Below, piece after piece: positions 1 to 5,574 of a stretch of DNA of 11,279 nt. The stretch covers positions 1 through 11,279 of the forward strand of contig CAWUZD010000047.1 of assembly GCA_963926925.1 (NCBI GenBank), written 5' to 3'. Source of the DNA: Paralactobacillus_A sp963926925 (lineage in GTDB: Bacteria > Bacillota > Bacilli > Lactobacillales > Lactobacillaceae). The notes under the pieces are model-generated. The model did not search any database and was not told the DNA's origin. It saw nothing but the letters and a program-made list of their open reading frames with translations. Position 1 is the first letter of the stretch; every line of letters starts with the position of its first letter. A program made the position numbers and the translations under genes.

Positions 1-919
1 GAACATGATCACTGGTGCCGCTCAAATGGATGGTGCTATCTTGGTTGTTGCTGCAACAGATGGTCCTATGCCACAAACTCGTGAACACATCTTGTTAGCT
101 CGTCAAGTTGGTGTTAAGTACATCGTTGTGTTCTTAAACAAGACTGACTTAGTTGACGATGATGAATTGATCGACTTAGTTGAAATGGAAGTACGTGAAT
201 TATTATCAGAATACGATTACCCTGGTGATGATATTCCTGTAATTCGTGGCTCCGCATTGAAAGCTCTTGAAGGCGACCCAGAACAAGAAAAGGTTATCTT
301 ACACTTATTGGATGTTATCGATGAATACATCCCAACACCAGTACGTGACACAGATAAACCATTCTTAATGCCTGTAGAAGACGTATTCACAATTACTGGT
401 CGTGGTACTGTTGCTTCAGGTCGTATCGACCGTGGTACAGTTAAGATCGGTGACGAAGTAGAAATCGTAGGTTTGAAACCAGATATCTTGAAGTCAACTG
501 TAACAGGTTTGGAAATGTTCCGTAAGACTCTTGATGTTGGTGAAGCCGGCGATAACGTTGGTATCTTATTACGTGGTATCAACCGTGATCAAGTTGTTCG
601 TGGCCAAGTATTAGCAAAGCCAGGTTCAATCCAAACACATACTAAGTTTGAAGGACAAGTTTACGTCTTAACAAAAGACGAAGGTGGTCGTCACACACCA
701 TTCTTCTCAAACTATCGTCCACAATTCTACTTCCACACAACTGACGTAACTGGTGTTATCGAATTACCAGAAGGCGTAGAAATGGTTATGCCTGGTGATA
801 ACGTAACATTCGACGTTGAATTGATTGCTCCAGTTGCTATCGAAGAAGGTACTAAGTTTACTGTTCGTGAAGGCGGACGTACTGTTGGTGCCGGTGTGGT
901 AACTAAGATTCTTGACTAA
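1..919 (+). CDS. tuf: Elongation factor Tu, 5'-truncated by the window edge
   Basis: EF-Tu is the GTPase that carries aminoacyl-tRNA to the ribosomal A site in the cytoplasm. The frame is open from the first bases of the window, so the start lies upstream. From the first visible Met, numbering runs about 90 behind E. coli EF-Tu, so roughly the first 90 residues (P-loop, switch I and the DCPGH motif) are missing. Seen here: the rest of the GTPase domain with the G4 motif NKTD (visible residues 45-48) and G5 SAL (83-85), domain 2 with GRGTVASGRIDRG (about 132-144), and domain 3 ending in REGGRTVGAGVV. The total of about 395 aa equals the normal family length. The gene ends in TAA 22 nt before a hairpin terminator. 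Identity is essentially certain. Nothing looks damaged; the stop is where the family ends. Confidence 0.98.
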   Translation, partial: NMITGAAQMDGAILVVAATDGPMPQTREHILLARQVGVKYIVVFLNKTDLVDDDELIDLVEMEVRELLSEYDYPGDDIPVIRGSALKALEGDPEQEKVILHLLDVIDEYIPTPVRDTDKPFLMPVEDVFTITGRGTVASGRIDRGTVKIGDEVEIVGLKPDILKSTVTGLEMFRKTLDVGEAGDNVGILLRGINRDQVVRGQVLAKPGSIQTHTKFEGQVYVLTKDEGGRHTPFFSNYRPQFYFHTTDVTGVIELPEGVEMVMPGDNVTFDVELIAPVAIEEGTKFTVREGGRTVGAGVVTKILD

Positions 920-941
920 TAAATAGTAGAGAACAATAATG

Positions 942-970
942 GAGTAGTACATAAGTACTACTCTTTTTTT
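942..970 (+). terminator. Intrinsic terminator after tuf
   Basis: A perfect 9-bp stem, GAGTAGTAC (942-950) with GTACTACTC (955-963), closes a 4-nt ATAA loop and is followed by seven T (964-970). It starts 22 nt after the tuf stop codon. The next gene's start codon is only 25 nt beyond the T tract. Confidence 0.92.
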
Positions 971-995
971 ATATTTTTAATAAAGGATGACTAAC

Positions 996-1382
996 ATGAT
1001 TAATCAATTAATACCTAAGAACATTGATGAAGTAACTAAAGAAGTAAAGCAATTTATTAATGAAAAACAATTTAAAATTTTTAGTATCATTGATCAAACT
1101 GCGGAAGCAGCAGCTGTTGGTTTAACGATTAAACCAACACGCTTAGTTATTTTTGGTAATCCTGAAGTAGGGACATTATTAATGCAAGAAAATGATGAAA
1201 TCACCTTTGAATTACCAATCAAAATATTATTAATTGGTGAAGATAACGAAACAACTAAGGTAATTTATCGTGATCCATTTACATTTGCTGGTAGTAATCT
1301 TGTGGCTGCTGGTGGTCAACAAATTTTGCAAAAGATGCATGACATGTATCATACGATGATTACTAACTTACTTAAAAAATAG
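996..1382 (+). CDS. DUF302 domain protein, function unknown
   Basis: This is a 128-aa soluble protein with no signal peptide or membrane segment. Residues about 40-94 carry what I recognise as the DUF302 pattern: AAVGLTIKPTRLVIFGNPEVGT (40-60, given here by its ends: a hydrophobic run into FGNPEVGT at 53-60), LMQ, the ELP-K stretch (72-76) and YRDP (91-94). The family has solved folds but no settled biochemical role, so I assign none. The open frame extends to an ATG at 987, but AAAGG (982-986) abuts that codon; it lies 9 nt before the ATG at 996, so I use the second Met. The gene sits directly behind the tuf terminator with no convincing promoter, so it may depend on read-through or an unrecognised promoter. 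No terminator follows it. It is more AT-rich in codon choice than tuf. Confidence 0.85.
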   Translation: MINQLIPKNIDEVTKEVKQFINEKQFKIFSIIDQTAEAAAVGLTIKPTRLVIFGNPEVGTLLMQENDEITFELPIKILLIGEDNETTKVIYRDPFTFAGSNLVAAGGQQILQKMHDMYHTMITNLLKK

Positions 1383-1411
1383 TTTTAAATTAAATTAACC
1401 GCTAATAAACA

Positions 1412-1440
1412 TTGAAAATAGCGTAATAATAGTATATTCT
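1412..1440 (+). promoter_or_regulatory. Predicted sigma-A promoter of tig
   Basis: A -35 box TTGAAA (1412-1417) is separated by 17 nt from a -10 box TATTCT (1435-1440). Transcription would begin near 1447, leaving a leader of about 50 nt before the trigger factor start. The -10 box lies at the centre of an imperfect dyad (see the separate entry), which could be an operator or an accident of AT-rich sequence. Confidence 0.6.
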
Positions 1441-1463
1441 ATATTAGTATATATTGCGTTATT
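1417..1463. repeat. Imperfect inverted repeat spanning the tig promoter
   Basis: AATAGCGTAATA (1417-1428) faces TATTGCGTTATT (1452-1463). Ten of twelve positions are complementary in DNA and the two exceptions would be G-U pairs in RNA. The 23-nt spacer contains the predicted tig -10 box. If the promoter is right, the left arm lies upstream of the transcript start, so this would act as a DNA dyad rather than an RNA hairpin. It matches neither the CtsR nor the CIRCE operator. Confidence 0.35.
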
Positions 1464-1496
1464 GCAACGAAAACAACACAATAGCGGAGGGAAATT

Positions 1497-2825
1497 ATGT
1501 CAGTTAAATGGGAAAAGAAAGACACCAATAAAGGTGAACTTACTTTCGAAATTGATCAAGAAGAAATTAAAAAGGGCTTAGATCGTGCATTTAACCGTGT
1601 ACGTCGTAATTTGAATGTCCCTGGATTCCGTAAGGGTAAAGTAACTCGTCAAATCTTTAACCGGATGTATGGTGAATCTTCATTATATGAAGATACTTTA
1701 AACTTATTATTACCTGGTGCATATGATGCAGCGGTTGCTGAAGCTAAGATTGAACCTGTTGATCAACCTGAAATTAGCATCGAAAAGATGGAAAAAGATG
1801 AACCATGGGTTATCAAGGCAACAGTTACTGTTAAACCAGAAGTTAAATTAGGTCAATACAAGGATTTAGTAGTACCTAAACAAGATCGGCGCGTACTTGC
1901 TAAGGATGTTAACGCTGAATTAGAAAAATTACGTAACGAACAAGCTGAACTTGTTTTGAAAGAAGACGGTGAAGCTAAGAAAGGCGACACTGTAACTATC
2001 GATTATGCTGGTTCTATTGATGGTAAGCCATTTGATGGTGGTAAAGCAGACAACTACTCATTAGAATTAGGTTCTGGTACTTTCATTCCTGGTTTTGAAG
2101 ATCAATTAATTGGTCACAAAGCTGGCGATGATGTTGAAGTTAAAGTAACATTCCCAGAAGATTATCAATCTAAAGAAGTTGCTGGTAAAGAAGCAGTCTT
2201 CAAGGTTAAGATTCATGAAGTACGTGAAAAGCAATTACCAAAATTAGACGATGAATTTGCTAAAGATGTTGATGAAGACGTTGACACACTTGATGAATTA
2301 AAGAAGAAGATCAAGAAAGAATTAACAGATCAAAAGAAGGCTGCTGCTGACGCTGCAGTTGAAGATGCTGCAATCGAAGAAGCAACTAATAATGCAACCA
2401 TCGAAGAAATTCCACAAGCAATGATTGATAAGGAAATTCAAGATGAAATGAACCAATACTTAGGCAATATTCAACGTCAAGGTATTAGTCCAAAACTTTA
2501 CTTCCAAATCACAGGTACTAGTGAAGAAGATTTAAAGAAACACTTTGCTGGCGATGCTGAACAACATGTTCGCACTAACTTAGTTCTTGATGCCATTGTT
2601 AAGGCTGAAGATATTAAACCATCTGAAGACGAAATTAACGAAGAAATTAAGAACTTAGCTGACGAATACAAGATGAAAGAAGCACAAGTTCGGGCAGCAT
2701 TAAGCAATGATATCTTAAGTCATGATATTGCTATCCGTGATGCTATTAAAGTTATTACTGATTCTGCTAAGGAAGAAGCACCTAAAAAAGCTGACAAAGC
2801 AGATGCAAAAGACAGCGATAAATAA
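1497..2825 (+). CDS. tig: Trigger factor, ribosome-associated chaperone and peptidyl-prolyl isomerase
   Basis: Trigger factor binds at the ribosomal exit tunnel and shields nascent chains. The 442-aa product has all three family domains. The N-terminal ribosome-binding domain (about 1-115) carries the signature GFRKGK (43-48) followed by VTRQIFNRMYGE. The FKBP-like PPIase domain (about 162-245) includes GDTVTIDYAG, GSGTFIPGFEDQLIG and the KAGD turn. The helical C-terminal substrate domain (about 255-425) is rich in Lys and Glu. A charged tail of Lys, Ala and Asp (about 425-442) is low complexity. GGAGGG (1486-1491) lies 5 nt before the ATG, fixing the start. The length is normal for the family. 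It has its own promoter and a strong terminator, so it is likely monocistronic. It is the usual neighbour of clpX in Firmicutes, and both work in protein quality control. Confidence 0.97.
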   Translation: MSVKWEKKDTNKGELTFEIDQEEIKKGLDRAFNRVRRNLNVPGFRKGKVTRQIFNRMYGESSLYEDTLNLLLPGAYDAAVAEAKIEPVDQPEISIEKMEKDEPWVIKATVTVKPEVKLGQYKDLVVPKQDRRVLAKDVNAELEKLRNEQAELVLKEDGEAKKGDTVTIDYAGSIDGKPFDGGKADNYSLELGSGTFIPGFEDQLIGHKAGDDVEVKVTFPEDYQSKEVAGKEAVFKVKIHEVREKQLPKLDDEFAKDVDEDVDTLDELKKKIKKELTDQKKAAADAAVEDAAIEEATNNATIEEIPQAMIDKEIQDEMNQYLGNIQRQGISPKLYFQITGTSEEDLKKHFAGDAEQHVRTNLVLDAIVKAEDIKPSEDEINEEIKNLADEYKMKEAQVRAALSNDILSHDIAIRDAIKVITDSAKEEAPKKADKADAKDSDK

Positions 2826-2853
2826 TAATAGTTTATTGTAATATTTCGTAATT

Positions 2854-2901
2854 AAACTAGTTTCTTTGAGTAGTTAACCTTCTCAGAAAACTAGTTTTTT
2901 T
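2854..2901 (+). terminator. Intrinsic terminator after tig
   Basis: AAACTAGTTT (2854-2863) pairs with AAACTAGTTT (2888-2897), and the stem continues inward with TTTGAG (2865-2870) against CTCAGA (2882-2887), with one bulged C at 2864. The loop is 11 nt (2871-2881). The stem runs into a T tract at 2895-2901. Confidence 0.9.
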
Positions 2902-2924
2902 ATATTTTATCCTTATTAAAGGAA

Positions 2925-2933
2925 TGGTATAAT
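2925..2933 (+). promoter_or_regulatory. Extended -10 promoter of clpX
   Basis: TGG immediately precedes a perfect TATAAT (2928-2933), giving an extended -10 element. The -35 position (2905-2910, TTTTAT) is poor, which an extended -10 can compensate. Transcription would begin near 2940. No CtsR-type (GGTCAAA repeats) or CIRCE operator is visible around it. Confidence 0.6.
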
Positions 2934-2939
2934 ATATTT

Positions 2940-3088
2940 ATTGTGTTTTAGCAGGAAGATGATGTTTAATAAATATCAGTACTAGCCCTGTTAATAACTA
3001 GAGGTTATAATATTAGTTACTTAATTAACAATGTCACCAATCTTCGTGTTTAATTACGAAGTTGACTTCCAAAGAGAGGAATGAATGT
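2940..3088 (+). promoter_or_regulatory. Long, potentially structured clpX leader with a mini-ORF
   Basis: About 149 nt separate the predicted transcript start from the clpX ATG, which is long for this window. Several pairings are possible by eye: GATGTTT (2961-2967) with AAATATC (2971-2977); TTAGCAGG (2948-2955) with CCTGTTAA (2987-2994); GTTAATAACTA (2990-3000) with TAGTT (3014-3018) and ATTAAC (3024-3029); GAAGAT (2955-2960) with ATCTTC (3040-3045); and CTTCGT (3042-3047) with ACGAAG (3056-3061). Some exclude each other. A possible 8-codon ORF (ATG ATG at 2959 to TAG at 2983-2985, MMFNKYQY) is preceded by AGGA at 2953-2956. It matches no riboswitch or T-box motif that I recognise. It could be a regulated leader, a small RNA, or simply AT-rich spacer. 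None of the folding was computed. Confidence 0.35.
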
Positions 3089-4360
3089 ATGTTCGATAAC
3101 AATGAGAATAATGATCCAATTACTTGTTCTTTTTGTGGTAAAACACAAGACCAAGTAAAGAAAATCATTGCTGGCCCTGGCGTCTATATTTGTAATGAAT
3201 GTGTTGATTTATGCAAACAAATCATTGATGATGAATTAAAAGATGACGCATCTAAGGAATTATTAGATATTCCTAAGCCACATGAAATTATGGCAATTTT
3301 GGATCAATATGTTATTGGTCAAACTGCAGCTAAACGTGCTTTATCAGTTGCTGTTTATAACCACTATAAGCGTGTTAACCAAATGGCTGTTTCTGGTGAT
3401 GATGATACTGAATTACAAAAGAGTAACATTGCTTTAGTCGGACCTACTGGTTCTGGTAAAACATTTTTAGCACAAACATTAGCACGTATTTTGAATGTGC
3501 CATTTGCAATTGCTGACGCTACAACTTTAACTGAAGCTGGTTATGTTGGCGAAGATGTTGAAAACATCTTGCTTAAGTTATTGCAAAATGCTGATTACAA
3601 TGTTGAACGTGCCCAACGCGGGATTATTTATATTGATGAAATTGATAAGATCGCTAAAAAGAGCGAAAATGTTTCAATAACTCGTGATGTTTCTGGTGAA
3701 GGTGTTCAACAAGCATTATTGAAGATTTTGGAAGGAACTATCGCCAATGTTCCACCTCAAGGTGGTCGGAAGCACCCACAACAAGAATTTATCCAAATTG
3801 ATACAACTAATATCTTATTCATTGTTGGTGGGGCATTTGATGGTATTGAACAAATTGTTAAGAATCGTTTAGGCGAAAAGACAATTGGTTTTGGTACTGA
3901 TTCCACTAATAAGAAACTTGATCCAAATAAATCAATTATGCAACAAGTCATTCCTGAAGACTTAATGAAATTTGGTATTATTCCTGAATTCATTGGTCGT
4001 ATTCCAATTTTAGCAACATTGGAACGCTTAGATGAAAATGACTTAGTTCGTATTTTGACCGAACCAAAGAATGCTTTGGTAAAACAATATCAAAAGTTAT
4101 TATCATTGGATAACATCGAATTGGAATTTGAACCAGATGCTTTACATGCAATTGCCCACAAGGCCATTGTTCGTAATACTGGCGCACGTGGTTTACGTTC
4201 TATTATTGAAGATGTCATGCAAGATATGATGTTTGATTTACCAAGTCGGCCAGATGTTGCTAAGGTTATCGTTACTAAGGCAGCTGTTGAAGGCGATGGC
4301 GAACCAAAATTAATTTTGCGTGATAAAGTTGCTGATAGTGACACTGATAAAAATAAATAA
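3089..4360 (+). CDS. clpX: ClpX, ATPase and unfoldase subunit of the ClpXP protease
   Basis: ClpX is a hexameric AAA+ unfoldase that feeds substrates into ClpP in the cytoplasm. The 423-aa product matches the family length. The N-terminal zinc-binding domain has C13, C16, C35 and C38. The AAA+ core has Walker A GPTGSGKT (118-125), the pore loop GYVGED (151-156), Walker B IIYIDE (179-184), the RKH loop (227-229), the ClpP-docking IGF tripeptide (266-268), the arginine-finger region EFIGRIP (300-306) and sensor 2 GARGLRS (365-371). The IGF loop argues for a working partnership with ClpP, whose gene is not in this window. The frame is open from a TTG at 3062, but GAGAGGA (3074-3080) lies 8 nt before the ATG at 3089, and MFDNNENN is the expected beginning. 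It probably has its own promoter and leader. Confidence 0.98.
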   Translation: MFDNNENNDPITCSFCGKTQDQVKKIIAGPGVYICNECVDLCKQIIDDELKDDASKELLDIPKPHEIMAILDQYVIGQTAAKRALSVAVYNHYKRVNQMAVSGDDDTELQKSNIALVGPTGSGKTFLAQTLARILNVPFAIADATTLTEAGYVGEDVENILLKLLQNADYNVERAQRGIIYIDEIDKIAKKSENVSITRDVSGEGVQQALLKILEGTIANVPPQGGRKHPQQEFIQIDTTNILFIVGGAFDGIEQIVKNRLGEKTIGFGTDSTNKKLDPNKSIMQQVIPEDLMKFGIIPEFIGRIPILATLERLDENDLVRILTEPKNALVKQYQKLLSLDNIELEFEPDALHAIAHKAIVRNTGARGLRSIIEDVMQDMMFDLPSRPDVAKVIVTKAAVEGDGEPKLILRDKVADSDTDKNK

Positions 4361-4374
4361 ATGATTATTTAATT

Positions 4375-4418
4375 AAGAAAGCCTATTATTTACGTTTGTG
4401 AATGAGTAGGCTTTCTTT
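4375..4418 (+). terminator. Terminator hairpin between clpX and engB
   Basis: AAGAAAGCCTA (4375-4385) pairs perfectly with TAGGCTTTCTT (4407-4417), leaving a loop of about 21 nt. The 3' arm itself supplies the T-rich run (TTTCTTT). The tract is interrupted by a C and the loop is large, so termination may be partial. The engB ribosome binding site begins only 7 nt later. Confidence 0.7.
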
Positions 4419-4437
4419 AGCAATGGAGATAAATTTT

Positions 4438-5019
4438 ATGAAAGTTAATCAAGTAAAATTACTTGTAAGTGCAGTTTCAACTCAACAATTTCCACCTGAT
4501 AATTTGCCTGAAATTGTTTTGGTAGGGCGTTCTAATGTTGGTAAGTCATCATTGATTAATTGTTTAATTGAACGTAACGGCTTTGCACATACCTCAAGTA
4601 AACCAGGGAAAACACAAACTTTGAATTTTTATGAAATTAATGGCAAGATGCGTTTAGTAGATGTGCCTGGTTATGGTTATGCGCGGGTATCTAAACAAGA
4701 ACGGGAACGTTTTGGTGCGATGATTGAATCATATTTAGAAACGCGGCAAGAATTACGGGGCGCAATTCAATTAGTTGATAGTCGTCACAAACCAACTGAT
4801 GATGATGTTACGATGCATCAATATTTGCAATATTACCAAATTCCGTTGTTAACAGTATTAACTAAGGTTGATAAGGTGAAAGGTAACCAACGTGCTAAAA
4901 ATCTTAAGTTAATTGTTAATACTTTACAAAGTAATGATGAAGCCATGCGCTTCTTTAGTTCCCAAACGCATGAGGGTCGCGATGAAGTTTGGCAATGGAT
5001 TAATCAACAAGTGAAATAA
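4438..5019 (+). CDS. engB: Ribosome-biogenesis GTPase EngB (YsxC/YihA)
   Basis: EngB is a small essential GTPase that acts in assembly of the large ribosomal subunit. The 193-aa product shows G1 GRSNVGKSS (30-38), the G2 region SKPGKTQTLNFY (54-65), G3 as DVPGYGYA (75-82), which is the EngB-specific form, G4 TKVD (142-145) and a G5-like SSQ near 172-174. GGAG (4425-4428) lies 9 nt before the chosen ATG. A longer reading from an ATG at 4402 would begin inside the terminator hairpin and add 12 unsupported residues, so I reject it. There is no clear promoter between clpX and this gene, which suggests read-through from clpX. The next gene starts 20 nt after the stop, so the two are probably co-transcribed. 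Confidence 0.96.
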   Translation: MKVNQVKLLVSAVSTQQFPPDNLPEIVLVGRSNVGKSSLINCLIERNGFAHTSSKPGKTQTLNFYEINGKMRLVDVPGYGYARVSKQERERFGAMIESYLETRQELRGAIQLVDSRHKPTDDDVTMHQYLQYYQIPLLTVLTKVDKVKGNQRAKNLKLIVNTLQSNDEAMRFFSSQTHEGRDEVWQWINQQVK

Positions 5020-5039
5020 AAGAATAGAGGTTTTATACT

Positions 5040-5318
5040 GTGGAGTTTAATGAATATCAAAAATTAGCTAACCGAACATTATATGGTAATGAACAAGTAT
5101 TAACTAATTGTGCTTTGGGCTTGGCCAGCGAGTCTGGTGAAGTAATTGAAATGATTAAAAAATACACATTTCATGCTGATAAATTAGATAAACAAAAACT
5201 AACTAAAGAAATGGGCGACGTTTTGTGGTACCTATCACAAATCGCACAATGGGCTGATATTCCTTTTGATGATGTCGCACAACAAAATATTGAACATTTA
5301 TCAAAACGACTACATTAA
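5040..5318 (+). CDS. MazG-like nucleotide pyrophosphohydrolase
   Basis: This is a 92-aa all-helical protein of the MazG/NTP-PPase type, a fold that binds magnesium and hydrolyses nucleoside triphosphates to monophosphates. The metal-site pattern is visible: E31-S-G-E34 within ALGLASESGEVIEMIKK, then E57-M-G-D60 followed by VLWYLSQIA. The length suits a single-domain member, about a third of E. coli MazG. Substrate cannot be read from sequence; house-cleaning of non-canonical nucleotides is the usual assumption. It starts with GTG, supported by AGAGG (5026-5030) 9 nt upstream. It follows engB by 20 nt, so it is likely in the same transcript, and it ends 8 nt before a very strong terminator. 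Confidence 0.85.
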   Translation: MEFNEYQKLANRTLYGNEQVLTNCALGLASESGEVIEMIKKYTFHADKLDKQKLTKEMGDVLWYLSQIAQWADIPFDDVAQQNIEHLSKRLH

Positions 5319-5326
5319 TAAAAAAT

Positions 5327-5368
5327 AAAACAGCACATTAACTATTTCGTTAGTTAATGTGCTGTTTT
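5327..5368. terminator. Strong bidirectional terminator between convergent genes
   Basis: An 18-bp perfect stem, AAAACAGCACATTAACTA (5327-5344) with TAGTTAATGTGCTGTTTT (5351-5368), closes a 6-nt loop. T-rich sequence follows on both strands (TTTTT at 5365-5369 on plus; TTTTATTTTTT on minus, from the A run at 5320-5330). It lies between the plus-strand MazG-like gene and the minus-strand 44-aa gene, each ending within a few bases of it, so it can serve both. Confidence 0.93.
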
Positions 5369-5371
5369 TAA

Positions 5372-5506
5372 TTAGTCTTGTTTTTGATGATTGTTTTGAT
5401 TGTCTTTCTTGTTCTTATCTTTAGGATTATCTTTTTCGTCAGGTAAAGTAGCAAATTTATCAAATAATTTTTCTAAGTTAGTGTCACGTTTAATTGTTAA
5501 ACCCAT
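5372..5506 (-). CDS. Small hydrophilic 44-aa protein, possibly SPJ_0845-type
   Basis: On the minus strand an ATG at 5506-5504 opens a 44-codon frame ending in TAA at 5374-5372. It begins MGLTIKRDTNLEKLFDKFA, continues TLPDEKDNP, and ends in a Lys/Asp/Asn/Gln-rich tail from about residue 27 on. AGAGG lies 8 nt before the ATG. An extended -10 element lies upstream, and the stop is 3 nt from the bidirectional terminator stem. These signals together make a real gene likely despite its size. No membrane segment or cysteine is present. The MGLT-[IVF]-KR start followed by an LFDKFA-like segment resembles the short conserved lactobacillus proteins catalogued as the SPJ_0845 family; that assignment is from memory and unverified, and the function is unknown. 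Confidence 0.75.
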   Translation of the reverse strand: MGLTIKRDTNLEKLFDKFATLPDEKDNPKDKNKKDNQNNHQKQD

Positions 5507-5511
5507 CGCAA

Positions 5512-5546
5512 TTACCTCTTATTTTTTATTTAAGATAATAATATCA
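5512..5546. promoter_or_regulatory. Divergent promoter region for the 44-aa gene and uvrC
   Basis: On the minus strand TGA precedes TATTAT (5543-5538), an extended -10, with no good -35; the transcript would start near 5531. On the plus strand GATAAT (5534-5539) follows a weak TTACCT (5512-5517) by 16 nt and would start near 5546, just before the uvrC ribosome binding site. The two -10 elements overlap, so simultaneous use would conflict. The minus-strand element is the better supported of the two. Confidence 0.4.
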
Positions 5547-5574
5547 TTTTTTGAGTGAAGGGAGGATCTTTTTA

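Noticed and set aside
217..582. A 121-codon minus-strand frame inside tuf
   Set aside because: It is antisense to a highly conserved coding region, has no recognisable protein features, and follows from tuf codon bias.
2905..3088. CtsR (GGTCAAA-type) or CIRCE heat-shock operator upstream of clpX
   Set aside because: I looked for both consensus sequences and saw neither, so stress control by these regulators is not claimed.
4402..4437. N-terminal extension of EngB from an ATG at 4402
   Set aside because: It would begin inside the terminator hairpin, lacks an SD sequence, and the ATG at 4438 has GGAG at 9 nt and matches the family start.
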